Positions 1-11,841 of a DNA stretch of 64,000 nucleotides are shown here, piece after piece. Within the stretch, counting starts at the first letter, position 1. Each line of letters starts with the position of its first letter. Position numbers and translations under genes: made by a program. The notes below the pieces were generated by a model. That model did no database searches. It was given only the letters and a program-made list of their open reading frames with translations, and was not told where the DNA came from. The DNA is taken from positions 236,236 through 300,235 of the forward strand of contig MU619239.1 in the NCBI GenBank assembly GCA_025201805.1, given 5' to 3'. The DNA is from Parasitella parasitica (Eukaryota > Mucoromycota > Mucoromycetes > Mucorales > Mucoraceae).

Positions 1-452
1 AAAAAAAAAAAAAAAAGAAAGAGCTTAATCTCTTTGCTGCTTGTCTGACCAAGGGCACACCCAACATAAGCCACCTCCATACTTGAAAACTGGTAGCATT
101 GATAAAGGTATAGGAGCTACTTCAACGTCCAACAGCTTTTAACGGATGTAAAGCATCTTGACAATCCTTGTTCAGGGTGGGATTAAAAGTCGCGTGCAAT
201 TGCTACAAACTCATGTCAATGTCATGTCAATGGATAATAACCGAAAGGCATGAGCTTCAAGGGAAAACTCTGGTATGATCCAGCACTACTTTATTTATTT
301 AGTTTTACGAGGAAAGAAAAGGGAAAGAGTGAAAAAACAAAAAGAGGATTGTACATGACAAAAATCCAGAACGAATCTATTATTTCTCAGATGGGTAGGG
401 TGGGGTGGGGGGTGGGGCAAGATGGGGATAATGATATGGTGAATAAAGGAAT
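1..452. other. 3' flank of SSZ1, no gene seen
   Basis: This stretch begins with a run of 16 A and is otherwise unremarkable AT-rich DNA downstream of the SSZ1 stop codon. No convincing coding frame, RNA gene or repeat is visible. A G-rich patch lies near 395-425. Confidence 0.5.
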
Positions 453-2282
453 TTATTTCTTGGCTTCGACCTTGACAATCTTGGATCCATTCTTTTCACG
501 CATGATCAAAGTCAAGTTGGATTCGGCATCAACGGTAACTTGGACCTCAATATGACTGGTTTTGGGCTTTGACGCATTTTCAAGGGGAAGACAAGCTTCG
601 ACTAATTGAGCAGCAGGCTTGTTAAAGACCTTGGTAAGGACTTGGGCCTCTTCTTCATAGGGCTCTTCGTCATCCTCGAGTTGCACAGGCTCAGCCTTGA
701 CCTCGACCTTCTCTACAACATGCTCACCTTCGAACAAAGCGACGTAGGCTTGTGTTTGGTTGGCTTCAGAGTTAGAGAACTCAAAGACACGACGGGTAGG
801 GAGAGCAGTGCCACGAGGAATGACAGTAACGAACTCACCAGTAGCATTGATGATGCCAATGGCTTTGCTGGTGTTAGGAGCCAGAGTAACAACGGGATGA
901 ATGGCAGCCTCAATATCTTCTTTGTCGAAGCCAGAAACCAAAGAGCCTTGGATAGCACAACCACGGGCAACAACTTCATCAGCCTCGAGATCATTCAAAA
1001 CCTTGGTGTGTTCGCTAAAGAAGACTTCGCGGATCTTCAAAGCAAATTTAGGGATACGGGCAGAGCCACCAGCAAGGAGAACTTGGTCGATTTCAGAGGC
1101 ATCCAGATTGGCCTTTTCCAATACCTGGCCAATGACAGTTTGGAGTTGAGAAAAGACGTTTTTGGACAACATCTCGAAGCGCATGCGGTTGATATTGCTG
1201 TGGAAATCGACACCTTCGGCTAAAGATTCAACAAAACAGGGTGCAGAGTTGGCGCTAGACAGCATTTTCTTGGTAACTTCGACAGCGTTACGGAGCTTGG
1301 CCAAAGCCTTTTTGTTGGAAGAGATGTCGATCTTGGATTTCTTTTTGAATTCAGCTACGAAATGATTGATCAAATTATCATCAAAAGAAGCACCACCGAC
1401 GTTGGTGTCGTGAGCAGTAGCCAAAACAGTGTACATGCCGGAACGAACAGCCAACACGGTAACGTCGAAAGAGTGTCCCCCTAAATCGCAGACAACGATA
1501 GTTTTGTCTTGAGGATCCTTGTTGGAAGCATTCTGGCCGATACCATAGGCAAGGGCAGCGGCAGCAGACTCGTGGACGAGTTGAACAACGTTGATGCCAG
1601 CAGCCTCAGCAGCAGCAACTAATTCCTCGCGCTGTTTCTCGGTAAAGTAAGAAGGAACGGCCATAACAGCACCGTTGATGGCAGTACCCAAGAAAGCTTC
1701 AGCAGACTCGCGAATGTGGCGCAAGAACTTTGCAGAAACCTCTTGGGCAGTGAACACAGACTTACCAGCAGGCAGTTCAATTTCATAAGCAGGGACGCCG
1801 TTCTTGTCAATGACAGAAGCAGCAGAACCAGTCAAGTTCAAAGCATCAGCAAAGCTATTATCGATGTAAAAATGAATTTCAATGCATGGAATGATACAAG
1901 CCAAGATTTACCTCTTTCCGAGATTGGCACGGAAGTTGGCAATGGTGTGGTCGGGATGACGGGCAATATCAGACTTGGCTTGGGAACCAATGACCTACAT
2001 ACGTTGCAAATGCCATGGATTAGTCTTTGGAACATACTTTGCGGTCCAAACTACAAACCTCCTCATCACCATGGAAAGCGAGTGCAGAGGCGATCTGTCT
2101 ATCACCTTCCTCGTTGGCGAGACAATCGGCGCGACCTTCCTACAATAGCCAAAATGTCAATACATTTGGATTCAAAAATCTCGGGCAGATATCACGACAT
2201 GTCACTGTACCTTGTTAAGATAGGCAATGGAAGTGTAGGCAGTTCCAAAATTGATACCAATGATAGTGTTAGATTCGCTCAT
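453..2282 (-). CDS. SSZ1: Ribosome-associated Hsp70-like chaperone SSZ1
   Basis: The protein is an atypical Hsp70 that, with a Zuotin-type J protein, forms the ribosome-associated complex acting on nascent chains. The model has four exons on the minus strand: 2282-2211, 2139-2059, 1994-1912 and 1854-453. All junctions are GT-AG and frame-consistent, giving 545 residues, close to the 538 of yeast Ssz1. The N terminus reads IIGINFGTAYTSIAY, the Hsp70 phosphate-1 loop, with an Ssz1-like start. The phosphate-2 loop (CDLGGHSFDVTV) is near residue 200, and GGSARIPK marks the adenosine site. As in Ssz1, only a short C-terminal part follows the ATPase domain instead of a full peptide-binding domain and lid. 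The three short 5' exons are normal for this genome. A typical SSA or BiP-type Hsp70 is unlikely given the start and the short tail. Confidence 0.93.
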
Positions 2283-2900
2283 ATTGTGATAAGGAAGGGG
2301 TTAATGTATACACAAGATTAAAAGAAGTGTCCAGAAAAAAAAACTTTTGATCAAAAATATTGGACACTGAGCATGTCTTTTAAAGTATTTCCAGTCACGA
2401 GAATAGTGCCTTGAAAGCACCATGGTTTGAAGATGCTCAATGAAAAACAGCATGAATGGCTCGAATACTTTGAACCAAGACACCTCCATATTGCTTGAAG
2501 GATTGGCGTTTCGTTGTTGGAAGCATGAATTTGTACCATACACACACAACTCTACCAACCGGCAATCTATTTATATTTGTGCGTACCCAGCCATCATTTT
2601 GATTTCCTTATTTTCAATGCTTTGTCTGGCGTCGAGAAAATCAAGCCTGGGATCTACTAATACATGGATCAAAATTTGTGTCACAAACGTAAATTTATAT
2701 AGAAGAGCATTCTATATGATATGCACTAGCAATCCATGTTTATTTTAGCCCCGGGGGGGGACCTTTTAAGCATTCCAGCGTTAAGCAAACTATGTTCATT
2801 GCTAACACGCACCATCAAGCAATTGTTAAAACTCAGTGTGATCAGGCTTTTGTTGGGATTCTGAATTCAATGCACATGTTTCCTTTTTGTTACTCAACGA
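2283..2900. promoter_or_regulatory. Shared 5' region between SSZ1 and the metalloprotease gene
   Basis: These 618 bases separate two divergent genes and must hold both promoters. Short open frames on both strands show no splice logic or recognisable protein. A run of nine G is present at about 2752-2760. No specific regulatory motif is assigned. Confidence 0.35.
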
Positions 2901-5023
2901 ATGAACTACCAAGCACCACCTATTCCGTCAAGGCCTTCATCAAAAAGCATTCAAATTGACAATGTCAAAGATGGAGAAACTGTTCATCAGGTGCGTAGCA
3001 AATAGCAAATGTTACGCTGTTTTCTTATTTGCCCCTTTCTAAAGCGCTTTCTTCTCGTCAACGGTCGTGCTGGGCCTCGCAACGGCTCCTTTGACAGACC
3101 AATTCACGTTTTATGCAACGATTTCCCGCAGACAGAATGGCCCTGTGTCAATTCTTTCTTCAAGGCAATGGTCCACCTAGTTCCTGGGGCAAACACAATC
3201 ACTTTTGCCTTTCCTCAAGAAAACGATACGCTGCACTTTCATGTCAACTATTTGCCCTTGCTGCAAAACCCACCCTTATCTTTGGTTATATTCATAGGCT
3301 CTGATTCTGACGCTACATTTGACGTCCCACCCGAGAAGAAGGGCCAGAATACGCTCGACATTGCTGTGCAGAAGCTTCGAACAGCAGGCTATATGTGGCA
3401 GGCCTTCTGTGCCGAGCAACTGCATCGTAATGGAATGGGCAGGCGCACATTCCGCCTTGAAGAAGGCTGGCTACCCGATACAATAAGCTGTCGTGATAGA
3501 GGTGTCATGAGAAACACAGCAAAAGTTCATGTCATTCGCTCCAAATACAGCGTTGCCGAAATCCGTGATGTTCGTCGGGCTCAACAAAGCAAGGACCAAG
3601 ATGAGTCTGTCGAAAGCTTGTTTGGCTTATTTTTGGACGATTTGCGCGAAAGCCCTTTGTTTGACATGCCCTGTCAAGTTGCAGGGTTGATTTTAGACTC
3701 GCATTGGGATATCAAGAACCAATTGACGCTTGGACATGCAGCTTTAGGTGGTGGTGCTGGAAATACTAAACTGGGCATTTTCGGCTCTCATCTATTGCAC
3801 GCTTGGCCCACTTGCATCGAGGATATCGTTCCTGCCTTTATGAACAACACATTAACTGATACCCGCTATGTGGCTAATGACGCCAATGAGAGCGGTAACT
3901 GGTGGAGAGCTGCTAATATTGGCATGGGCGCCATGGTAAGTTGCGCAATCATCGGGATAGAACGGTGTGCTCATGTATGGATACAATACACTTATTTACA
4001 TAGATGCATGAAGTTGGGCATTCATATACACTGAGTCACACGCCAACAGGTAAAAAAAAAAAAATGACACCAAATACACACATCAGGTAATCGAAATTCA
4101 TGTATAGCTCAATAGGCGTAATGAGTCGAGGGTACAACAACTGGAATCGTACTTTTGTAGCTAAAGAACCAGGATTTGCACCTATTCCACCCGAGCAAGA
4201 GGCAGGATCTCACTGGCATAGACTAGACATCATGCGCCTACGTTTCCACCCAGCATTTAGAATTCCCCAAGATGGGCCTCTCGGTACTAAAAACCCCTCC
4301 AAGCCTAGTTTTATTGCACTTGAGGGAGGTCAGTTTCAAGTGATTGCGCCTGCTGGCATTTCCTTGCTCGAAATGAACGTTGCGGGCCAATATCGCTCAC
4401 ATTTTGAGTTTTTGCAGGAGCAGCCTCGCATGGTTACATTCGATATTAAGGACATTTGGGATCGGTGCAAATGTAATGCCAATGAAAAGGTTTCTTTGCA
4501 TGTCGTTTGTACCAATCAAGAGACCAAAGATGTTGATAATTTAAATGAATTTTTGAATTCGCATGGCGGCGTCCATTTACCTGGAATCAACGGGCTTGTG
4601 CTCAAGAGTGACATATTCGGCAACGGGTCGGACCAGGGCATGGCCAATTATACAGCTGTCTGGTACCACAATAATTGTCGAAAACAGCTGAAATGTATCT
4701 TGGTAAATCATGGCGCATTTTTGGATGGGTTTACATTGATTTATGACGATGGCAGCCAAGATCAAATTGGAAAAACAGGCGGCAATTGTACGCAATTTGA
4801 CGTAGCGAGAGGAGAACATATCCAAGGGCTGGTTGTTAAAAGTGGTGCATGGATAGATGGGGTACAATTTAGGCTGTCTAGTGGCAGACAAAGTCCTTGG
4901 TTTGGTGGCAACGGAGGAGGCTTAAACCAGGTCAATGCACCTCAAGGCTATGACATTGTCGGCATATTTGGCTCAGCCAAGAATTGGATGGAGCAGATTG
5001 GCATATTTTATCGTCGCAGTTAA
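2901..5023 (+). CDS. Putative zinc metalloprotease with C-terminal jacalin-like domain
   Basis: This appears to be a fungal metallopeptidase of the family that includes yeast YIL108W, here with a lectin-like tail. Exons are 2901-2990, 3045-3935, 4004-4049 and 4116-5023, giving 644 residues. All junctions are in phase and the introns are 54-68 bases. Residues 329-333 are HEVGH, and a further histidine follows in HEVGHSYTLSH, matching the spacing of an HEXXHxxxxxH zinc site. A conserved RGYNNWNRTF segment follows at once. The last 150 residues have a jacalin-like pattern (DGFTLIYDDG, GGNGG, GYDIVGIFG). There is no signal peptide, so a cytosolic or nuclear location is inferred. The short ATG-led frame starting at 3113 lies out of frame inside exon 2 and is a shadow. 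The family name is from memory of the domain pattern. Confidence 0.82.
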
Positions 5024-5147
5024 TGTTTCAGGTTTTAGAATCGGAAGAAACACTGGAAACTCCATTTTTTTATGGGATAAAAGAGGCTATTCTTTTTTGT
5101 CCAATTTCCTTTTCATCATTTTAAAACAATACAATACAAAAATTACA

Positions 5148-5832
5148 ATGAAACTTATTTACGGTTACGAAATGAGTAAGTCTGTAAAAATGGTTATTCA
5201 ACCAACACAATGACTAAACACATAACACACCAAAAGATGCCTCGGCCGGCCAAGTTGGCCATGTTATTTGCCCGCCTCTTTTATCAACCAAAATCACCTT
5301 ATCAAGCGCTGGAAATACCAATCGCTGGATATTTTATGGAACACGTACCCAAGTCCTGGAGTGGCTGAAAGACCATGGTGATATTACGCTGGAGAATGCC
5401 ATCTTTGCTGGTGGAAAAACTTGTAACAACAATGTCCATACTGAAATTGTTATCGATGTGCAATACGTTTATGACCAAGAACAGTCGTATGCCGATTACT
5501 TCAAGTCGTATTTCGTTGATATTTATAACGTGGAAAGGGTAAAGGTCGAGATTAGACCGCGTGTTGAGTCAAAGGACAGTGTTATTCCTTCTTTGAGCCG
5601 AACTATTGTTGCCAGTGGTACTAGATTAGGGGATTTGGTGGATGATTTACGCACAGAATGGTTCAGACCAGGACAATCATATGCTCAGCAAACCATTCAC
5701 CTCTTCAGTGATACACCTACACCTAATCATATTCTCGGTGCTAAACCACCTACTTCAATCCAAGTATCAACAACTACTGAACAACCTGCCACACTTGAAA
5801 CTGACGTAAATGCCACTGCTGCTGTCCATTAA
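5148..5832 (+). CDS. Unrecognised 207-residue protein
   Basis: Two exons, 5148-5175 and 5237-5832, join through a 61-base intron with a GTAAGT donor and an AAAAG acceptor to give a 207-residue protein. I do not recognise the family. The product is soluble, with no signal peptide or membrane span. It has a compact mixed alpha/beta-looking core (residues about 10-150, with WIFYGTRTQVLEWL and IFAGGKTCNNNVHTEIVIDV) and a disordered Thr/Pro-rich end. It starts 124 bases after the metalloprotease stop on the same strand, with a short AT-rich promoter. The codon pattern and one clean intron argue that it is real. The first exon encodes only MKLIYGYEM, so the start is the weakest part of the model. 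Confidence 0.65.
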
Positions 5833-7234
5833 ATTATTATTCAAAATACCTTTTTTTTTTTTTTATAAAAATCTCCATAATATCATATAAACAAACGTCT
5901 TTCCTGTTGTTCTGTACATTTTGAACATCAGCATGCTTTTGCATTATTATTATATTTACTGATAGAATATACTCAAATCTGCTGAACTATGCATTTTCTG
6001 CAGCCAATCGCAATTTGCGCTCGTTTTCGGGCAAGCGGCCAATTGTTTATGAATCAACAAGGACCTACTTTCGTAATCAACTGCTCAGAAAACAATAACT
6101 TCAATGTAGGAATTAAATATAAAAATACATACAGTATACTATTTGATGTAGAGCAAAATAAATCCTCTTCTTTAGCTTCATTAATAAAGGCATGGGCAGG
6201 GGTTACTGTCTCAGCATAATTGATCTGCCATAATCCAAGATAGGAGATCATGATAATGTACTTCAGTTCAAGATTTGAGAATAAAGTCTCTGTTTCAAAT
6301 CAAGAAGGTTATTCATGTAACAACACAGATCTGAGCACCAGGGGATAAAGGTTAAGGCACTGTCAGATCAAAGACGTGTAGCCCTTGTTGTATAATCCCT
6401 CACATCGTACCTCTTGTCAAGTAGATTGTTACTGAGAATTAATCATGTCAATCAGTAATCTAAATAAGTCACCATAAATTTATGTAGTTGTAAAATGTAT
6501 AAATAGCAGATGCAATTTCGATTTTAAATAAAGTATCTTCAAGCTTTCGTATCTCGTTAACCTTTGGTTTTAATCTTTTTGGATCCTACAAATAGATACA
6601 GATAATCTCTATATGTGTGGACAGTTGATCAATTTGTATGCATGCCAAGTCGCCTTTGGATGGGAAGCAAGCTTAGGAACCCTTTATCTTTACATTTCTT
6701 TATCAAGATGTTGCCTTTTGCCTTTTTGGATCCATGCATTCTTTTGCTAAATCTACGGCTATCCCTATGATTTGAAAATTAAAAGAAAATTGATACGGAA
6801 CAAATGCTTTTTAAAATAACCCTTAATCTTAATTTGCCGCTGAGATACCAAGCAACAGAGCGTCTGTGCGGTAATGCTTACTTCAAATCATCGAATAGTT
6901 TAACATTATCACACTGACGAACAAATCAATGGTTCTGATCAATTATAACAAAACCAACGAAGCTTAAAAGTAGATTTAAGCATTATATTATAGCCATTTT
7001 AAGATCTATTTTGCTATTTTTCAAGAGCTTAATGTTACCACAACTTCTTTGTGTAAACCTTGCGAGAGTTTCTTCCGATTCCGAGGGATCGTCTGTGAAA
7101 TATCGTCACCAACAATCAAACACCCCACAATATACCCCCCCTCTTTTCATTTATATTCACGTGCAAATAATATTGAAACAATTTTCGCCTTTTTTTTTTC
7201 AACTATTACTTACATTCGAATCAAATAATTTAAT
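5833..7234. other. 1.4 kb intergenic region, no confident gene
   Basis: The region is AT-rich and lies between two plus-strand genes. ATG-led short frames occur on both strands near 5989-6251, the minus-strand one with a fairly protein-like composition, but I could not extend either by splicing. Nothing else stands out apart from the pyrimidine-rich stretch just before the next ATG (7190-7203). Confidence 0.4.
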
Positions 7235-8911
7235 ATGAATACCTACCACAAGCGACATATTGAAAACAATGAATTATACAGACAGCATGAACGTACAATA
7301 GAAAGCATACACAGCGCGGTGCAGAGAGAAGTACCGCATCTGATTCATGAATTTGATGTATCAATACAAGAGGTGGATGCATTAAATGATTTCATTGATG
7401 ACAAAGGTAGTGATAATCCATGCTGAGTGCACATATATACGTACGCTAAACACTTTGGTAGCTACACTATTCCGATTTTTGCGCAAAAACAACTATTCGC
7501 TACCGACGGCGTTATCTTTGTTGCTAGATACAATTCGTTGGAGAATCATTGCAGACATTGATAATATCAGAATACCTTCAGTTGCAGATGATTTCCTGAA
7601 TAAGCCTCTAGTTTATTTTCATAAATACGACAAAGCTGGTCGCCCTATTCTGATAATAAATTTAGAACATCTACCCAAGGCACCAGCAAGCATCGATGCC
7701 AGCGAGTATTTGACTCCACTGGTCGTTTTTGTACTAGAAACAGCACGTTTATTACTTTGGGATAAATGCCAGGAAAGAATCAAAGCTAATGTGAAGAATC
7801 CAATGATATTGGAAACACTTGTGCTGGTTGATTTTAAAGACGCCAGTTCACTGCCTACGGTAAGTAATGTTCATTGATTTTCAAACGTGATATATGAATA
7901 TTAAAAGTTATATAACAGGATATCGGTTTATTAAAGTCGTTTGTTACACTATTAAGGAGGTACCCGGGAATGACAGGCACTGTTAATTTTATCAATTTCG
8001 GTTGGATGTATCAAGGGCTGTGGCAAATGTGCAAACTAGTGCTATCGAACGAAGCCAAGGCCAAAGTCAATTTTCCAAAGCTTAAAGACCTGACAGAGTT
8101 GATTGAACAGCAAGACATTGTTATTGGTATGTACGCCGATGTAAGGATTTAGTTTTTGAAGAAAACTAATGCAAGGCTTATAGACCTGGGTGGTCTTGAT
8201 ACATACCAATGGGATTTAGCTACAGATGATTATTATGCAAAATACAGACAAGAGCTCTTGCCAACACCTGCAATCAGCCGACGTAGCTCAAGCTCAACCA
8301 TTTACTATGATACGCACACGTCGCCTTTATTGAGCATGAAATCAACAGGAGAGAAAATAGCAAGACCGCCATCGTCATTCAGTCTATACAACACACCATT
8401 GGCATCATTATCACCTGTAGCCAGCCATACAAATTTGGCTAGCGTAGCAAAAGCCTATTCCAACCTCTCACTGCAATCTAAATTAGGGAATAGTATGCCA
8501 CCTCGTTTCCGTACAACCCTGAAGCAACTGGGAGATATGATGACCACTAGTGCATCTTCACAATTTGAAGAAGGAGTCCCATCTTGGATTCTATCTGAAA
8601 AGTTGCAGGCAGTTCAGAACAGCAGTAATAATGGCAGTAATTCCAAGAGATCGTCAAGTTGGGTTTTGAAATTGATGTCCAAATTCGAAACCACCGCACG
8701 ATACGTTACACTCAAATTGATCAAGAAATTAATACGGTATAGAGGCACCGTGTATTGGATGGTTGCATGTATTTTATTGAGGAATGGTGTTCAGGAACTG
8801 CTACAACATGTGTTTTTAATAATGATGGAAATCGTACTAAAACCAACGGCAGGAAATGCGGTTGGTATGCGTGGTTTATTACGTCTTACAACTGGTCAAA
8901 TGACACTGTAA
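7235..8911 (+). CDS. CRAL-TRIO (Sec14-like) lipid-binding protein
   Basis: The four exons are 7235-7406, 7462-7859, 7919-8126 and 8184-8911, giving 501 residues. The first intron (55 bases) has a clear GCTAAAC branch-point-like site just before its acceptor. Residues about 50-95 form a CRAL-TRIO N helix bundle (ATLFRFLRKNNYSLPTAL). Residues about 100-260 are the lipid-binding fold (PLVYFHKYDKAGRPILIINL, then FINFGWMYQGLWQMCKLVLS), ending in the gate-like segment DLGGLDTYQWDL. The C-terminal half is Ser-rich and then basic and hydrophobic (about 415-500), possibly a membrane-associating region. Members of this family carry phospholipids or other lipids between membranes; the ligand cannot be told here. 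The gene ends only 20 bases from the convergent WWE-like gene. Confidence 0.85.
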
Positions 8912-8931
8912 ATGACCTATAGATGTATGGG

Positions 8932-9306
8932 TTACTCTAATAAATATTTACCACTTTTGTGATCCATCATTTCTGCTCTAATAATTAATATGTCTCTATC
9001 AGGTAAGGATCCCAAGAGCATAGTTGGGTAAAGTGTGATTGTTTGATCAAAATGCGAGTCTTTTAGATTGATGTAGATATAATTGCAATCGCATTGAATA
9101 TCAGGATGAATGGAGTCATCTTCTTCGTCCAAGTCTATCGCTGTCGTTGTTGTCAATGGTGAAATTGTATCAAATGTCTTTTGATTCCATAATTGAACAA
9201 TTTCCTCATGATGTCTGTATACATATTCCAATTTCTTTTGGTTGTTTCTATCAAATGGTATCCACGCGTTTGTAAAATGATTATTCTCAAAGAACCAGAT
9301 TACCAT
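8932..9306 (-). CDS. Small protein with WWE-like N terminus
   Basis: A single-exon 124-residue protein. The N terminus (WFFENNHFTNAWIPFDRN, then a Leu-Glu-Tyr-Val-Tyr helix start) follows the Trp-Trp-Glu pattern of WWE domains, which in other proteins bind ADP-ribose derivatives or occur in DDHD-type phospholipases. The middle is acidic (DLDEEDDS) and the end reads like a second small beta segment (QTITLYPTMLLGSL). No catalytic domain follows the WWE-like part. The gene converges on the CRAL-TRIO gene with 20 bases between stops and diverges from the GATA factor gene. It could be a stand-alone adaptor or the remnant of a longer protein. The domain call is by motif only. Confidence 0.6.
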   Translation of the reverse strand: MVIWFFENNHFTNAWIPFDRNNQKKLEYVYRHHEEIVQLWNQKTFDTISPLTTTTAIDLDEEDDSIHPDIQCDCNYIYINLKDSHFDQTITLYPTMLLGSLPDRDILIIRAEMMDHKSGKYLLE

Positions 9307-9687
9307 GGCAACTGTGTGTGTTTGTGTCTATATGTGTGTACCAGAAAAGGGCTCGTATGAAGGAAAGAGAGAGAGAGAACAAAAAGGGTTTCTTAATGAG
9401 CTAGCTTATATTGTAAGAAGCAGATACATGTGATATGTAGAAATGCCTACAACTGTAGTGTATTCTAGATAATAGCGTCATGATGCTTGTCAGTCAGTCA
9501 AAGAAGCAAGAATAAACCGGGTGCTTCCGACTGAAATGCTTTCTTTTTGCACCTTTCCGTGCAACCAAGAGTTTTAATCTCTTGTAAAAAAAAATATCCT
9601 CGAGAAAAAAAAAGGGGGATCTTTCTTTCTTTCTCTTTGATTTCTTTCTTCATCTTTTCATTTCTTCTAGCACATCTATTAGGGTTA
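9307..9687. promoter_or_regulatory. Divergent promoter region of WWE-like and GATA genes
   Basis: These 381 bases lie between two divergent start codons. They contain a short GA-rich run near 9363-9378 and long pyrimidine runs (9620-9670) just before the GATA gene start, typical of fungal 5' regions. No individual site is assigned. Confidence 0.35.
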
Positions 9688-10950
9688 ATGACACAATACC
9701 ACTATTTCAAAATCAACTCGAAATCTTCATCATCGACACCTACATCATCATTTGACATGCCATCAACACCTTTGCCTCATAATAACATGTCAGCCAACCT
9801 CTCTCATCAACAAACAAGGTATGCATGAAGGCTTAAAGTATACCCCCAAAAAATCTCATCTCACAAATAGCCATCATAATAATCAATATAGCAAAGAATT
9901 TAATCCGGTAAGTACACATGCAGCAAGATATGTCGATGAAACAATTTACATGTTTATATTCAAGGATTGCAATAATAATGGATTATCCCCAATATCACTG
10001 GCTGGGCCATCTTTTATTAATGCATCGCCTATTAATAACATCAAGTTACCCAGCATCAGAGAACTAGACAACATGATCATTAATCCAAACCAAAATCAAG
10101 CAAACCAACCAATAGCAGCTGTAGCAACGCCGGTAGTACCACAGCTCCCTCCAATCGTACCGGCAACTGCGACCACAACAACAAAACGACCCTTCTCTGT
10201 TATTGTAGAACAAGATTATCGTGCTACTACAACACAGAATAACCGTCCTTTAAAACGACCAGTAATGTATAACGCATTTCTTGTTTGATAATATCACTAA
10301 TATTCTTTCATACAAAAGAATAACGAAAATAGAAAGAAAATGAAAGCGTCGCATAGCAAGCAGCAGTGTCATTCATGTAACAGGTAAAGTGTGAAAAATA
10401 TACATTTGTAAGAAAGAAACAAAAAAAAAAAAGCTTAACCCTAATTCCTTCATCCGCACAGCACTGAAACACCAGAGTGGCGTAAAGGTCCCCTAGGTAA
10501 TTGTCAAATTTTACATGATCATCTTGATATTCATTTTGTCTTATAAATATACATTTCATTATCTTTAGGCCCTCGCACTCTGTGCAATGCATGTGGTCTA
10601 AGTAAGGACATTCACCGAGCTTGTTATTAAGGAGACGGTGGTACTAATTTCATTGTTCACTTTCCAATTTTTTTTTTTTTTTTTGTTTTTACTTAGTTTG
10701 GACCAAGCTCTGCAAACAGAATGAGGAAGACAATCAAAGTAAAAAATCATCCACCGACAACCATCGTGAGTTTATCCATTTAAACTTGTTTGTTGTTGGC
10801 TCTTTACTAATGTTCTGAGCACTACTAGCAACTCCAATATCCTCGCCTGCGTCGTCTCACACATCGTCATCTACCTCAAGTAGCAGTGATGACAGTAACA
10901 AGAACAACTCAAACTGCCAAAAACGCACACTTTCGTTCTTATTGACTTGA
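9688..10950 (+). CDS. GATA-type zinc finger transcription factor
   Basis: The protein is a DNA-binding regulator with one GATA finger. The model has eight exons: 9688-9818, 9871-9907, 9965-10261, 10319-10383, 10462-10496, 10569-10601, 10697-10765 and 10829-10950. All junctions are GT-AG and the frame closes to 262 residues. The finger spans residues 172-197: CHSC, then TPEWRKGP, then CNAC, with an 18-residue loop between the cysteine pairs, followed by GLIWTKLCKQ. The finger is encoded across four exons, two of them only 35 and 33 bases. The N terminus is Ser/Thr/Pro/Asn-rich and contains no PAS domain, so it is not a WC-2-type photoreceptor partner. The C terminus is Ser-rich. The first two introns are the least certain part. 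Targets are unknown. Confidence 0.83.
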
Positions 10951-11770
10951 TTTACATATTACAGCCCCACCCCCTTTGATTTAGTTTACGCCTTGTACTG
11001 CCTTTCGCGTTTGAAAATGCGAAAAATAATAAAGGAACCAAGTAGACGACATCATTTCTTATCTTTTTTTTTTTGCAACACTGAATTACACACCTCTTAC
11101 CAAAAGGATATCGCTTTAGAGAGTTCCTTGGAACATCAAGCTCCATATGAATTTGTCGGAACGTGCCATGATCTCAAATGAAGCATTTAGCTTTACGCAT
11201 TTGGCATATGCAAAGAAAAATTACAAGCGTACTGCTCATTATCTGTCAGCTCTACAGCGATATAACTGTTTGCCATGGGCTGCAGTTTTATAGCCTAGAC
11301 ATTTAAAAAGGCATTTTTGGCGACCTGTTAGAAGGGGGGTTTATTGATTTATACATGAATATTCAGGAATTGAAATGTGCGTTTCTGAGAACGACAGGCT
11401 TGCTTTTGGGAGTGGCGTATAGTAATGTGGCACAGCATGCGTTCTATTACGTTCTGTTCGACAAAAACCTAGATAGATAGCGATAGACTATGCACATTAA
11501 TCAGGTTCCAAAGAGTCCGTGTCCATTTGCGACAAAACATAAACAGCATTATTTACAGGTGAAACATATACACTCTACTAGTCGCAACTCATAAAGTTGC
11601 TGCGCATGACGAAAAGACACCCAAACTTTTAGCAACATAAACACAGACCCACAGCATGCGTGCTTGTTCATCGAACCGTATGAGACGGTGTGTAAATGCT
11701 CCGTTGAAAAACTTGGCCGTTGATGGCGATAATCCGTTGCCAGATCAAACGAGCGAAGCATTACTAGACT

Positions 11771-11811
<41 letters not shown>

Positions 11812-11841
11812 CCACTGTAACTAGACAAAGAATATCTTTAT
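10951..11841. other. Convergent 3' region with an AC microsatellite
   Basis: This is the shared 3' flank of the GATA gene and SYF1. It holds one dinucleotide repeat near 11774-11805. No coding frame with splice support was found. Confidence 0.45.
11774..11805. repeat. (CA)n microsatellite
   Basis: About sixteen uninterrupted CA units lie between the 3' ends of two convergent genes. Confidence 0.95.

Noticed and set aside
606-1223. Long plus-strand frame opposite SSZ1
   Set aside because: It is an antisense shadow of a well-conserved Hsp70 exon.
5989-6251. Overlapping short ATG-led frames on both strands
   Set aside because: Neither could be extended by splicing, and having both strands open over the same stretch fits chance in AT-rich DNA.
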